A DNA stretch of 64,000 nt from Austwickia sp. (GCA_016699675.1 CP064985.1:1550001-1614000), one strand, 5' to 3'. Positions 19,516-28,113 are shown, counted from the stretch's first letter. Notes: generated by a model not told the origin, from the sequence alone. Translations and numbers: made by a program.

Positions 19516-20027
19516 CGGCGAACAGCACACCGGGCGCCACGGCGTCCGAGCGGGACGAGGCCGCGAAGTCCACGACGGCGAAGTCGACGTCCGCGACGGC
19601 CACCACGTCCACCACAGCGTCGGCGGCCGACGCCTCGGCCAAGGGCCGAACGGACACGACCCGTCGGGTGAAGCTAACACTGTCGCGGGTCGACCCGTTC
19701 TCAGTGCTGAAGATCTCGTTCCTGCTGTCGGTCGCCCTGGGCATCGCCGCGGTCGTCGCGGTCGCCGTCCTGTGGGGGATGCTCAACGGCATGGGCGTCT
19801 TCTCGACCATCACCGAGTCGGTGAACGAGCTGCAGTCCGGCGCCCAGAGCGGCAACAAGGTCGACATCGGGGACTGGTTCTCGTTCGGGCGGGTGCTCGC
19901 CCTGGCCGTCGTGTTCGGCGGGATCGACGTCATCCTGCTGACCGCGATCGCGACCCTGACGGCGTTCGTCTACAACGTCTGCGCCACCCTGCTGGGCGGC
20001 GTGCAGGTGACGCTGTCCGACGACTGA
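19512..20027 (+). CDS. DUF3566 transmembrane protein
   Basis: 171 aa. Conserved actinobacterial membrane protein always found after gyrA (equivalent of Rv0007); molecular function unknown. The first ~45 residues are Ser/Thr/Ala-rich and probably cytosolic. The DUF3566 core starts at RRVKLTLSRVDPFSVLKISFLLSVALG. Two hydrophobic segments are seen: ISFLLSVALGIAAVVAVAVLWGML and VLALAVVFGGIDVILLTAIATLTAFVYN. The GTG start overlaps the gyrA stop by 4 bp. Confidence 0.9.
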   Translation: MTANSTPGATASERDEAAKSTTAKSTSATATTSTTASAADASAKGRTDTTRRVKLTLSRVDPFSVLKISFLLSVALGIAAVVAVAVLWGMLNGMGVFSTITESVNELQSGAQSGNKVDIGDWFSFGRVLALAVVFGGIDVILLTAIATLTAFVYNVCATLLGGVQVTLSDD

Positions 20028-20045
20028 TCTGCCCGCGGAGCCGTT

Positions 20046-20074
20046 TTGGCGCGACCGTCCACGTGCGATAACCT
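20046..20074 (+). promoter_or_regulatory. Candidate promoter of tRNA-Ile
   Basis: TTGGCG (20046-20051), a 17-nt spacer and TAACCT (20069-20074), ending 33 nt before the tRNA. A similar GCGATAAC sequence lies at the matching position before tRNA-Ala (near 22593-22600), which supports a shared -10 type element. Confidence 0.4.
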
Positions 20075-20107
20075 AGCCAGGCGCTTCAGCCAGTCGGTCG
20101 AAGCCAG

Positions 20108-20181
20108 GGGCCTATAGCTCAGACGGTTAGAGCGCTTCCCTGATAAGGAAGAGGCCACAGGTTCAAGTCCTGTTAGGCCCA
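20108..20181 (+). tRNA. ileT: tRNA-Ile (GAT)
   Basis: 74-nt cloverleaf. Acceptor GGGCCTA pairs with TAGGCCC, discriminator A, CCA not encoded. Anticodon loop CTGATAA gives anticodon GAT; T-arm ACAGG-TTCAAGT-CCTGT. Located downstream of gyrA-DUF3566 as in most actinobacteria. Confidence 0.98.
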
Positions 20182-20188
20182 CGACGAC

Positions 20189-20216
20189 GGCTCCGGCGGT
20201 TCCCGCCGGAGCCTTT
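20189..20216 (+). terminator. Terminator after tRNA-Ile
   Basis: Perfect 11-bp stem GGCTCCGGCGG / CCGCCGGAGCC with loop TTC, followed by TTT. It starts 8 nt after the tRNA. Confidence 0.85.
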
Positions 20217-20235
20217 CGCTGTCTCCGGGAGGGAC

Positions 20236-21339
20236 ATGAGCAAGGTAGCGCGGCTTCCTCTCGACTGGACCACCCTCATCCCGTCCCTCGGCGCGGTGCT
20301 GCTGCCCTTCGTGTGGGGGCGCGAGCTCCCCGTGCTCGTGGTCGTCTTCCTCGCGGCCCTCCTCGGCGCGAGTGTCCTCGCGGCCGTCCACCACGCCGAG
20401 GTGGTGGCGCACCGCGTCGGCGAGCCGTTCGGGTCGTTGGTGCTGGCCGTCGCGGTGACGATCATCGAGGTGGGGCTGATCCTGACCCTCATGAGCGCCG
20501 GTGGCGAGGCCTCCCAGACGCTGGCCCGGGACACGATCTTCTCCGCGGCGATGATCACGCTCAACGGCATCGTGGGGATATCGCTGCTGGTCGGGGCGAT
20601 GAAGCATCGGCTCGTGTACTTCAACCCGGAGGGCACGGGCGCCGCCCTCGCCACCGTGCTGACGCTGGCCACGCTGGGCCTCGTGCTGCCGCGGTTCACC
20701 CAGGAGCCGGGACCGCAGTATTCGCCCAGCCAGCTGGCGTTCGCCGCGTTCGCCTCGCTGCTGCTCTACCTGATGTTCGTCTCCACCCAGACCCGGCGGC
20801 ATCGCGACTTCTTTCTGCCCGTCCGCAAGGACGGCACGCCGCTGGACGAGCGGGACGGCGAGGGACATGCCGAGCCGCCGAGCGACAAGGAGGCGCTGAA
20901 GAGCGTGATTCTGCTGCTCGTCTCGCTGGTCGCCGTCGTGGGACTCGCCAAGGCCGAGTCGCCCGCGATCGAGGCCGGGGTGGCCGCTGCCGGCCTGCCG
21001 GCGTCCTTCGTCGGTGTCGTCATCGCGCTGTTGGTCCTGGCCCCGGAGACGCTGGCCGCGGTGCGCGCCTCGGCCCGCAACCGCGCCCAGACGAGCCTCA
21101 ACCTGGCAGTGGGCTCGGCCATGGCCAGCATCGGCCTGACCATCCCCGCGATCGCGGTGGCGTCCATCTGGCTAGACGGGCCCCTCATGCTCGGGCTGGA
21201 CTCGGTGCAGATCACCCTGCTGCTGATCACGGGGGTGGTGTCGGTGCTGACGGTCATGCCCGGCCGGGCGACCCGACTGCAGGGCGGGGTGCATCTGGTG
21301 CTGCTGCTGGCGTTCGTGTTCCTGGCCGCAAACCCGTAG
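20236..21339 (+). CDS. ChaA-like Ca2+(Na+)/H+ antiporter
   Basis: 367 aa, the length of E. coli ChaA. CaCA-superfamily antiporter with about 11 hydrophobic segments in two halves. Each half carries a family motif with an acidic residue in a helix: EPFGSLVLAVAVTIIEVGLIL near residue 62 and VIALLVLAPETLAAV near 260, followed by NLAVGSAMASIGLTIPAIA. A hydrophilic loop (about residues 190-215) separates the halves. Expected role: export of calcium, sodium or potassium in exchange for protons. ATG at 20236 with GGGAGGGAC upstream. Exact cation not deducible. Confidence 0.85.
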   Translation: MSKVARLPLDWTTLIPSLGAVLLPFVWGRELPVLVVVFLAALLGASVLAAVHHAEVVAHRVGEPFGSLVLAVAVTIIEVGLILTLMSAGGEASQTLARDTIFSAAMITLNGIVGISLLVGAMKHRLVYFNPEGTGAALATVLTLATLGLVLPRFTQEPGPQYSPSQLAFAAFASLLLYLMFVSTQTRRHRDFFLPVRKDGTPLDERDGEGHAEPPSDKEALKSVILLLVSLVAVVGLAKAESPAIEAGVAAAGLPASFVGVVIALLVLAPETLAAVRASARNRAQTSLNLAVGSAMASIGLTIPAIAVASIWLDGPLMLGLDSVQITLLLITGVVSVLTVMPGRATRLQGGVHLVLLLAFVFLAANP

Positions 21340-21407
21340 CACGTGGTCGGAGCGACGGTCCAGGTCATCGCTGGTGGCCGCCGGAGCAGGCCGCCTAGGC
21401 TGGGGCC

Positions 21408-21806
21408 ATGGACGCGGCCGACCTGGTGCGCCTGCGGCGGGCGCGCGACCGGATGGACCGGGACTATGCGGAGCCCCTCGACGTGCCGGCCCTGGCCCGC
21501 GAGGCGCACATGTCGGTCGGGCACTTCCAGCGGGCGTTCAAGGCGACGTACGGCGAGACGCCGTACAGCTATCTGATGACCCGGCGTATCGAGCGCGCCA
21601 AGGCGCTGCTGCGCGGCGGGGACTGGTCGGTGACGGACGCGTGCATGGCGGTGGGTTGTACGTCGTTGGGGTCGTTCAGCAGCCGCTTCACGCAGCTGGT
21701 GGGGATGACGCCGAGCGAGTACCGGGCCGCCGACCACTCCGGGCTTCTGCGCATCCCGGGATGCGTGGCCAAGCGGGTGACCCGGCCCGTCCGTCGACCG
21801 AGCTGA
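21408..21806 (+). CDS. AraC-family transcriptional regulator (single-domain)
   Basis: 132 aa, essentially only the DNA-binding domain with two helix-turn-helix motifs: PLDVPALAREAHMSVGHFQRAFK and VTDACMAVGCTSLGSFSSRFTQLVG, ending in the AraC signature GMTPSEYR. No sensor domain, so any ligand response must come from elsewhere. The gene lies 75 nt upstream of a VOC-family enzyme on the same strand; this AraC-VOC pairing is common in actinobacteria and suggests local regulation (inference). Confidence 0.88.
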   Translation: MDAADLVRLRRARDRMDRDYAEPLDVPALAREAHMSVGHFQRAFKATYGETPYSYLMTRRIERAKALLRGGDWSVTDACMAVGCTSLGSFSSRFTQLVGMTPSEYRAADHSGLLRIPGCVAKRVTRPVRRPS

Positions 21807-21881
21807 CGAAGACCCGACGACGATCGAGACGGTCATTTTCGGAGAAGCGCGCGGCCGGGGTGGCTGCGTAGCGTCGTGGCC

Positions 21882-22355
21882 ATGACAACGAACACCACCA
21901 CCGCCCAGACCACCCAGACCACGTCCCCCGTCGCCGGGCTGCGCCTGAACCACGCGTTTGTGCTGGTCGACGACATGGATGCGGGGCTGGCCTTCTACCA
22001 CGGCGTCCTCGGCCTGCCCGTTGCGACCGACGTCACCACGCCCGAGGGCTTCCGCTGGCTGTCCCTCGGCGTGCCCGGGCAGCCGGGCCTGGAGATCGTG
22101 CTGCAGCTCGACAACTGCTACCCCGGCATCACCGCCGACGACGAGCGAGCCATCGCGGACCTGCGCGCGAAGGGCTTCCTGTCGACGCTGATCTTCTCGA
22201 TCGACGACGTGGACGCCCTCTTCGAACGGGTGCGGGCTAGCGGCGCGGACGTGCTCCAGGAGCCGACGGACCAGTTCTACGGCGTCCGGGACTGCGCCTT
22301 CCGCGACCCGGCCGGCAACATGGTCCGGTTCAACCAGCCGAGCCCGACGGCCTGA
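21882..22355 (+). CDS. VOC (glyoxalase/bleomycin resistance) family protein
   Basis: 157 aa. Two beta-alpha-beta-beta-beta units of the vicinal-oxygen-chelate fold: LNHAFVLVDDMDAGLAFYHGVLGL at the start and LIFSIDDVDALFERVRASGADVLQEP in the second unit, ending DCAFRDPAGNMVRFNQP. Metal-ligand positions (H near the start, E in LEIVLQ, D or E near the end) look present, so it may be an active glyoxalase- or dioxygenase-like enzyme; substrate unknown. ATG at 21882 was preferred over the GTG two codons earlier. Confidence 0.85.
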   Translation: MTTNTTTAQTTQTTSPVAGLRLNHAFVLVDDMDAGLAFYHGVLGLPVATDVTTPEGFRWLSLGVPGQPGLEIVLQLDNCYPGITADDERAIADLRAKGFLSTLIFSIDDVDALFERVRASGADVLQEPTDQFYGVRDCAFRDPAGNMVRFNQPSPTA

Positions 22356-22435
22356 GATGTGCCTGCCAGGACGTTGGCCGCCCACCGGCTCGGCGGGTGC
22401 CGGTGTCGGCTCGGCTGGTCGCGTAGGCTTGGCCT

Positions 22436-22579
22436 ATGCGCAGACTGGTAGCGATGGCCTCGGCCGTGGTGGCGGGCCTCGTGGTGGCCCGGAAGGTCCA
22501 GGAGCAGCAGGAGGAGCAGGACCTGTGGGCTCAGGTGACCGATCCGGCGCCGACGCCGCAGGGCCGCCCGACGGCGTGA
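22436..22579 (+). CDS. DLW-39 family small protein
   Basis: 47 aa: MRRLVAMASAVVAGLVVARK, then QEQQEEQ and the DLWAQVTDP motif that names the DLW-39 family. A short N-terminal membrane segment is followed by a charged, probably cytosolic tail. The family is widespread in actinobacteria, normally between gyrA and tRNA-Ala, and has no known function. ATG at 22436, stop at 22577-22579, just before tRNA-Ala. Too short for most ORF cut-offs. Confidence 0.88.
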   Translation: MRRLVAMASAVVAGLVVARKVQEQQEEQDLWAQVTDPAPTPQGRPTA

Positions 22580-22650
22580 AAGCCGGTTTGTCGCGATAAC
22601 GTGGCGCCGCGGCGGTCGTACGGCGAGTGCCGGCACCGCCGACCGCGCGA

Positions 22651-22723
22651 GGGGCCTTGGCGCAATTGGTAGCGCACCTGCTTTGCAAGCAGGGGGTTAG
22701 GGGTTCGAGTCCCCTAGGCTCCA
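22651..22723 (+). tRNA. alaT: tRNA-Ala (TGC)
   Basis: 73-nt cloverleaf. Acceptor GGGGCCT pairs with AGGCTCC (one G-T pair), discriminator A, no encoded CCA. Anticodon stem CCTGC/GCAGG with loop TTTGCAA gives TGC; T-loop TTCGAGT. The serine integrase remnant reads towards it, and its frame passes through the tRNA antisense, marking it as the left boundary of the island. Confidence 0.98.
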
Positions 22724-23597
22724 CCCAATGTGTCTTACGGGAACACGCGACATCGGAAGATGTGGAGTGTTCCCGTTCGGCTTCCTTGCCTCTGGTCGCC
22801 TCGCGGACGATCGTTGCGAATGGCTCTGCGAGGCGTGGACGTAGCTGCTCGTCTTCGGTGATCTCCAGCCGCGTGTAAAACGCTTGGTTCGCGAGCCTCC
22901 TGCTGCCGTCGTCAGAGCGCGCGTAGGCCCGGTGCGCGTCGGTCAGCAGCCTCAGGCTGTCGTGGAGGAACGCGCGCCCACCGGTGTGTTGTTCGTCCTG
23001 CTGGGCGAGGCGCTGCTCGATGTCGGCCAGGCCGGTCCGGATGCGGTCTTGGTGCCGCTTGAGCGTCGGGAGGTCGATGGCGTCGGCGAAGTGCGCGCCC
23101 AGCAGCTTGTCGCTCTCGGCCTCCAGACGTGCCCGGTTCGCGGTGAGGTCGGCGAACTCCTGATCCCGCCCGACACTGCGCTTGTCGAAGGCAGCGTCGA
23201 CCTCGGCGGCGAGGTGCCGATAGTCGTCTTCGCTGATCGTGATCGAGGCGTATGAGTCCTCGACCAGCCGTTCCGCAACCTGCACGGGAACCGCGCGCCG
23301 AGTGCAACTCGTCTTCTTCGCGGCTCGACCCGAGCAGACGAAGTAGGCGTAGGTCGTGCCGCGCGGGTTGGTCGCGAAGTCCAGCAGCATCCGCGACCCG
23401 CACGATCCGCAGTGCAGCAGGCCTTTCAGGTGGTGGGCGTGGGTGACGTGTCGCGTCATCCTGGCGTTGCGCGCCTTCAGCAGCGATTGCACCTGGTCAA
23501 ACAGCGCGGGCTCCACCAGTGGCTTGTGCGCGCCGGGATGCAGCGCTCCCTTGTAGCGGATCACTCCGGCGTAGTACGGGTTCGTGAGTAGCTTGTA
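22724..23597 (-). pseudogene. Large serine integrase, 3' fragment
   Basis: C-terminal half of a large serine recombinase cut off by an IS21-family insertion. It begins at the junction YKLLTNPYYAGVIRYKG (recombinase domain), followed by the zinc-ribbon LLHCGSCGSRML and a partner Cys in YFVCSG, and a coiled coil (about residues 175-235 of the fragment) with DLTANRARLEAESDKLL. The frame stays open beyond 22724, antisense through tRNA-Ala (peptide WVEPRGLEPLTP) as far as 22434, so the native stop was probably lost at the attachment site. Joined to the 5' fragment across one copy of CTTGTA, the frame is continuous. Confidence 0.88.
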
Positions 23598-23622
23598 TGT
23601 CGGCGGCCACGAGAAACTGCCC
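23598..23622. repeat. Left terminal inverted repeat of the IS
   Basis: 25 bp starting TGTCGGCGGCC and ending AACTGCCC; 17 of 25 positions match the complement of the right end at 26217-26241. Confidence 0.8.
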
Positions 23623-23792
23623 GGAGACGGCCACGAAGCTGCCCGCTGGCGGACGTGAGAACTGCCCACTGACGGTCATGGGATCTGCCCGACACGACGT
23701 CGTCTGCCTCGCCGACCTGCGCGGTTGAGGCCCCTTCCTCGGGTGCGATGAGCGGTGCTGATGCGCCCTATCGCTCCCGAGGAAGGGATGAG

Positions 23793-25336
23793 TTGAAGTC
23801 TGCCGAGGAGATCATGGAAATGTTGGATGCCTACGACCTAACAGGTTCGTTGCGCGATGCCGGCGAGCTGGCTGGCTGCTCCCACCACACGGTGGAAGCG
23901 GTACGTGGATCGCCGTGCTGGCGGCGGGGAGTTGCCGGCGGCGGCGGTGCGGCCGATGTTGATCGATGAGTATCTGCCCAAGGTCGAGGAGTGGGTCGAG
24001 CGGTCGGTCGGGAAGGTCCGTGCCGATGTGGCGCACGAGAAGCTGCTCGCCCTGGGCTACGGAGGGTCGGAGCGCACCACCCGCCGTGCGGTCGCGAAGG
24101 TCAAGAAGTCCTACCGGGCCGGACACGTGCGGGTGCACCGTCCCTGGGTGACTGAGCCGGGGATGTGGTTGCAGTACGACTACGGCGATGGCCCCGTCGT
24201 CGACGGCGTCAAGACCGTGCTGTTCGTCGCCTGGCTGGCTTGGTCGCGGTTCCGGGTCGTGTTGCCGATCCGCGACAAGACGATGCCCTCGGTGTTCGCT
24301 GCCCTGGACGTGACGTTCCGGCGGCTGGGTGGGGTGCCGACCTATGTGTTGACCGACAACGAGAAGACCGTCACGGTCGAGCACATCGCCGGAATTCCGG
24401 TGCGGAATCCGCAGCTGGTGGCGTTCGCCGAGCACTACTCGATGGTCGTGCACACCTGCGTCCCGGCCGATCCGGCGTCCAAGGGCGGCACCGAGTCGTC
24501 GGTGAAGATCAGCAAGGCCGACCTGGTCCCCAAGGACACCAACCTGCGCGAGGGGTACGCCTCGTTCGCCGAGCTAGGGCGGCGTGCGTGGAGTTCTGCG
24601 AGAAGGTCAACACCCGAGCGCACCGGGTCACTCGTCGGCCACCGATCGAGATGCTCGCCGAGGAACGGGTCCGGCTGCACCCGGTCCCGATGACCCCCAC
24701 ACGGTCGCGTTCGGCACCACGCGGGTGGTGCCGGGCAACACACCGATGGTGATGTTCGAGTCCGGCCAGTACTCGGTCCCGCATGCCCTGCTGGGTGCGA
24801 CGGTGTGGGTCCGTGCCCATGGTGTCGGCGAGGACGAGTGGGTCGTCATCGTCCACGTCGGCCAGGACGGTCCCCTCGAAGTCGCCCGCCACCGCCGGGC
24901 CACACCCGGCACCCCGAAGATCGATGACGAGCACTTCCCAGCCCAGCCGTCCGGGCCACTGGACCGCCAGCCCCGTGCGAAGAACCCGGCCGAGTCCGAC
25001 TTCCTCGACCTGGGCGAGGGCGCGAGGTTGTGGCTGATCGAGGCCGCCGCCGCAGGCACACCACGGATGCGCGTCAAGATGGCCGAAGCCCTCAGCTTGG
25101 CCAAGCTGTTCGACCCCGTCGAGGTCGACTGGGCACTGGGCCACGCCGCCGTGCACGGCCGGTTCGCCGAAGCAGACCTGTCCTCGATCCTGGACCACCA
25201 CGCCCGAGCACCGAAAGCCGGTGAGCACCGGGCCAGCGAGGACTCCTCGCTGACCCAGGGCACCAGCGCATGGGCACGGCTCGGTGAACAGGTCGGCCAG
25301 CACGACGGCCGCGACGGGAACGAGGTGGCCCGATGA
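23793..25336 (+). pseudogene. istA: IstA transposase with frameshifts
   Basis: DDE transposase of IS21. Probable TTG start at 23793 after GAGGAAGGG, giving an N-terminal HTH (SAEEIMEMLDAYDLTGSLRDAGELAGCSHHTV). The frame then changes near 23890 into KRYVDRRAGGGEL and the catalytic region: PGMWLQYDYGDGP (first D), VLTDNEKTVT (second D), and GTESSVKISKADLVP (E). A second change near 24577 leads to AACVEFCEKVNTRAHRVTRRPP, and a third near 24688 to DDPHTVAFGTTRVVPG and on to the C-terminus. All pieces are on one strand in correct order, so the gene is recently broken or the sequence has indel errors. Confidence 0.85.
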
Positions 25337-26115
25337 CGACGAGAAGCACGGCGTCAGCACCGCCGCTGCCAGCCGAACTGGAGGAGCTGTTGCGCCGGTT
25401 GCGGCTGCCGCACATCCGTCGTCACGCACCCGAGGTCGTCGCAACCGCGAAAGCCCAACGCTGGGAGCCCGCCGAGGTGTTGAAGGCGCTGTTCGCCGAG
25501 GAGGTCGCCGGCCGGGAGCGTTCCGCACTTGTCACCCGGCGAGCGTCGGCGGGCTTCCCCACCGGGAAGACCTTCGACGCGTGGCAGCCCGAGGCATCCT
25601 CGATCCCAGTCCCGACCCAGCAGGCGCTCCGCACCCTGGAATGGGTCCACCGCCGCGAGAACCTCGTGGTCTGCGGCCCGTCGGGCACCGGGAAGACGTT
25701 CCTGCTGGAGGCCCTTGGCCAGCAAGCCGTCGAGGCCGGGTTGAAGGTCGCCTGGTTCACCCTGGAAGACCTCGGCGTCCTACTCCGAAGGCACCGTGCG
25801 GACGACACTGTCACCAAGGCCATCGCCCGGGTCCTGCGCGCCGACCTGGTCATCGTCGATGACATCGGCCTGCTGCCGGTCGCCGCGGACGCCGCCGAGG
25901 GGCTCTACAGACTCGTCGACGCCGCCTATGAGAAGCGGTCAGTCGCGATCAGCTCGAACCTCCACCCCTCTGGGTTCGACGAGCTGATGCCCAAGACGCT
26001 GGCCACCGCCACGGTGGACCGACTGCTCCACCACGCCCACGTCTGCCAGACCAGCGGCGACAGCGTCCGGCTCACCCAAGCACTCGCCGGTCAAGGGGTG
26101 AGCCCGTTGAACTGA
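25333..26115 (+). CDS. istB: IstB ATPase helper of IS21
   Basis: 260 aa, intact. AAA+ ATPase that promotes IstA-mediated transposition. Walker A is CGPSGTGKTFLLEAL near residues 114-128; Walker B is LVIVDDIGLLP near 175. The end is typical: ATATVDRLLHHAHVCQTSGDSVRL. Its ATG overlaps the istA stop by 4 bp (ATGA), the standard IS21 arrangement. Confidence 0.93.
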   Translation: MTTRSTASAPPLPAELEELLRRLRLPHIRRHAPEVVATAKAQRWEPAEVLKALFAEEVAGRERSALVTRRASAGFPTGKTFDAWQPEASSIPVPTQQALRTLEWVHRRENLVVCGPSGTGKTFLLEALGQQAVEAGLKVAWFTLEDLGVLLRRHRADDTVTKAIARVLRADLVIVDDIGLLPVAADAAEGLYRLVDAAYEKRSVAISSNLHPSGFDELMPKTLATATVDRLLHHAHVCQTSGDSVRLTQALAGQGVSPLN

Positions 26116-26216
26116 CCACCCTGGTCGGTGGTGGCCACAACCCCCTTGGGTAGATCCCGTGGCCACCACCGGGCAGATCTCGTGACCGTCAGCGGGCAGC
26201 TTTCATGTCCGCCACT

Positions 26217-26241
26217 GGGCAGTTCCGACTGTCCCTTGACA
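26217..26241. repeat. Right terminal inverted repeat of the IS
   Basis: 25 bp beginning GGGCAGTTCCGAC and ending TTGACA, the imperfect complement of the left end. The adjacent target duplication CTTGTA begins at 26242. Confidence 0.8.
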
Positions 26242-26997
26242 CTTGTAGAGGGTGTTCTTCCCCAGCGGCTTCGATGGCCGTTTCGGCGACGGCACCGTCG
26301 TCAATCCCCGGGCGGTGAGTTCACGCAACAGCCCGGTGACCGAGGTCTCGCCCCAGGCGTAGGTCTCGAACGCCCACCGGATCAACGGTGCGCGCTCGGG
26401 ATCGACCTCGACCGTTCGAACCTCGCGGCCGTGCTCGTCGGTGCGACGGACGTTGAGGTAGCCGACCGGGGCGCGCATCGGGGTTCCGCCCTGCGCGAGC
26501 TTCTGGGTGAGGCCTTTGGTGACTTCGGTGGCGAGGTTGCGGCTGTAGAACTCCGCGATGGACGACATGATTCCGTGGACCAGCATCCCCGATGGGGTTT
26601 GGTCGATCGACTCCGTCGCCGATACCAAGGTGACGCCTGCGGCGAGAAGGGCTTCGTGAATCCTCACGTCATCAGCGCGGTTGCGGGCGAGCCGGTCGAG
26701 CTTGTGCACGATGCAGAACTCCACCCTTGTTGCCGCGATGAACGCAAGCATGTCTTGCAGCCCTGAACGGTCTGCCGACCTGGCCGACTCGCCCGCGTCC
26801 ACGAACTCGCGTACGACCCGCGCTTCCAGCTCGACGGCCTTCCTCGCGTTGGCCTCACGTTGCGCGGGGATCGAGAAACCTTCCTCAGTTCCACCGCGTT
26901 CGGCCTGCTCCCGCGTCGAGACACGGAGGTAGGACACCGCAAGCAGCACCGGGACATCGGCCTCGACGGCGGTGTCGGTGGTGACTGTGGTGCTCAT
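26242..26997 (-). pseudogene. Large serine integrase, 5' fragment
   Basis: N-terminal half of the split integrase. Resolvase-type catalytic domain: VPVLLAVSYLRVSTREQAERG contains the nucleophilic Ser in YLRVST. FIAATRVEFCIVHKLDRLARN and SIAEFYSRNLATEVTKGL follow, then the start of the recombinase domain up to GKNTLYK, where the IS is inserted. ATG at 26997 with AGGAGG 5 nt upstream; the open frame runs 48 codons further upstream without one. Into the IS it reads 13 foreign residues before a stop at 26203. Rejoining with the 3' fragment gives a frame of about 540 residues up to the tRNA, normal for the family. Confidence 0.9.
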
Positions 26998-27025
26998 GGT
27001 GGCCTCCTTCGCCTCGAAAGGATCG

Positions 27026-27325
27026 TCAACAGGTTGGGGTCGTACCGGGCGACGGTGGTGGAGGATGTCCACCACCGTGATGCCGTGCGGAGCGGTCGCC
27101 TTCGGGGGCTGACGGTCCCGGAATTTTCCCGGAACCGCCAAGGCGTCCCGATGCTTCAGGTCCGATGCCGTCCGGCAGGCCCAGGCCGTAGGGGTCTGGC
27201 TCGCCGTTGACCCAGGCGCGATGCCGTGCCTCCGCGATCCCGAGCACCCACTCGATGAGCTTGCCCAGGTCAGGCGTGTCTCGTCGCGTCGACCTCAGCC
27301 GCAGATGCCGATCGTCTGTCCTCAT
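27026..27325 (-). CDS. Hypothetical protein upstream of the integrase
   Basis: Possible 99-aa protein. The first half looks protein-like (RTDDRHLRLRSTRRDTPDLGKLIEWVLGIAEARHRAWVNG, cut here for length); the second half is Gly/Pro/His-rich. The ATG at 27325 has no clear ribosome site. Same strand as the integrase and ending 28 nt before it. Small ORFs in this place occur next to other actinobacterial serine integrases, but I cannot name a family. Confidence 0.35.
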   Translation of the reverse strand: MRTDDRHLRLRSTRRDTPDLGKLIEWVLGIAEARHRAWVNGEPDPYGLGLPDGIGPEASGRLGGSGKIPGPSAPEGDRSARHHGGGHPPPPSPGTTPTC

Positions 27326-27396
27326 GGCAGGTAGGTGCGCAGCACCTCCCAAAACGCGGACGACCGAACCGAATTACTGCCCGCCAGACAGACCCT

Positions 27397-27452
27397 GTTC
27401 GAGATGACACGCTTCTTGCAGATCAAGGACCGGACTAGTCCGTATGGAATTG
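27397..27452. repeat. 56-bp inverted repeat, left copy (downstream of tetR)
   Basis: Matches the reverse complement of 28114-28169 at 46 of 56 positions without gaps, including the uninterrupted 15-mer TCTTGCAGATCAAGG and the ends GTTCGAG and AATTG. It contains the perfect palindrome CGGACTAGTCCG at 27431-27442. Confidence 0.88.
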
Positions 27453-27466
27453 TGATTGAGGCCAGA

Positions 27467-28072
27467 CTACCGCTCTTCGGCGACCTCGGGCAGAGCGAAC
27501 TTCGGCAGGTGTAGCAGGCCGCGCCCGAGAGCCGCCGTGAACAGTTCCTCCGCGAGAGCGTCGAACTCTGGCGCCAGGAACCGTGCTGCCGCGTCCGCGA
27601 TGTCAAGGTCCGTGCCCGGCTCGTCGGCGCGCAGTCGCAGGACGATGACAGCACGGATGTCATCGCACCAATCCTGGGTCGCGGTGGCCAGTGACGGGAT
27701 CGCTCCAGCGACCGCGTCGGCGAGGAGCCTGGCCAGAGCCTGGCCCTCCAGGCGAGCGAACAGCCGATCCAGGGCCGCCACGATGCTGGCCCGTACTTCT
27801 TCAACCTCGGAGCCGTTGGGTGTGGGGCTGCCGTCGAGGAACGCGAGAGTGCTGGCCCGCATGTGACTAATCGCGTCCAGTGCGAGCCCTTCCTTCCCCT
27901 TGCCAGGGAAGTGGTGATACATGCTCCCGTGGCCGACCCCGGAGCGCTGCTGGAACATCTGCGGACTCGTCGCCTCGAACCCCCGCTCTGCGAGCAGAGA
28001 GCATGCAGCAGCGACAAGCTTCTGCTTCGAGTCATACGCCGGACGACCCGGCCCACGCCGCCTCTCCATCAT
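27467..28072 (-). CDS. TetR-family transcriptional regulator
   Basis: 201 aa. N-terminal HTH: KLVAAACSLLAERGFEATS..MFQQRSGVGHGSMYHHFPGKGKEGL at about residues 15-60. The C-terminal ligand-binding part resembles LmrA/YxaF-type regulators (YxxF-like, with the ALGRGLLHLP end). ATG at 28072 with AGGAG 8 nt upstream; codons before it are not needed. The gene is flanked on both sides by 56-bp inverted repeats, each holding an ACTAGT-centred palindrome, likely its operator. It is divergent from the restriction-modification genes, which it could control. Confidence 0.88.
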   Translation of the reverse strand: MMERRRGPGRPAYDSKQKLVAAACSLLAERGFEATSPQMFQQRSGVGHGSMYHHFPGKGKEGLALDAISHMRASTLAFLDGSPTPNGSEVEEVRASIVAALDRLFARLEGQALARLLADAVAGAIPSLATATQDWCDDIRAVIVLRLRADEPGTDLDIADAAARFLAPEFDALAEELFTAALGRGLLHLPKFALPEVAEER

Positions 28073-28113
28073 CCCAGCCACTCCTCACTCGACGGCCCCG
28101 CCAGTCGCATCAG

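Larger units (their letters stand above)
23598..26241 (+). mobile_element. IS21-family insertion sequence
   Basis: 2644-bp element inserted in the integrase gene. Ends are TGTCGGCGGCC... on the left and ...GGGACA-type TTGACA on the right. The outer 25 bp match as an imperfect inverted repeat (17 of 25), both finishing in AACTGCCC. It is flanked by a 6-bp direct repeat CTTGTA (23592-23597 and 26242-26247), within the 4-8 bp usual for IS21. Several subterminal CTGCCC/GGGCAG motifs occur near both ends, as in IS21 multiple terminal repeats. Two genes, istA and istB, overlap as ATGA. Confidence 0.93.
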
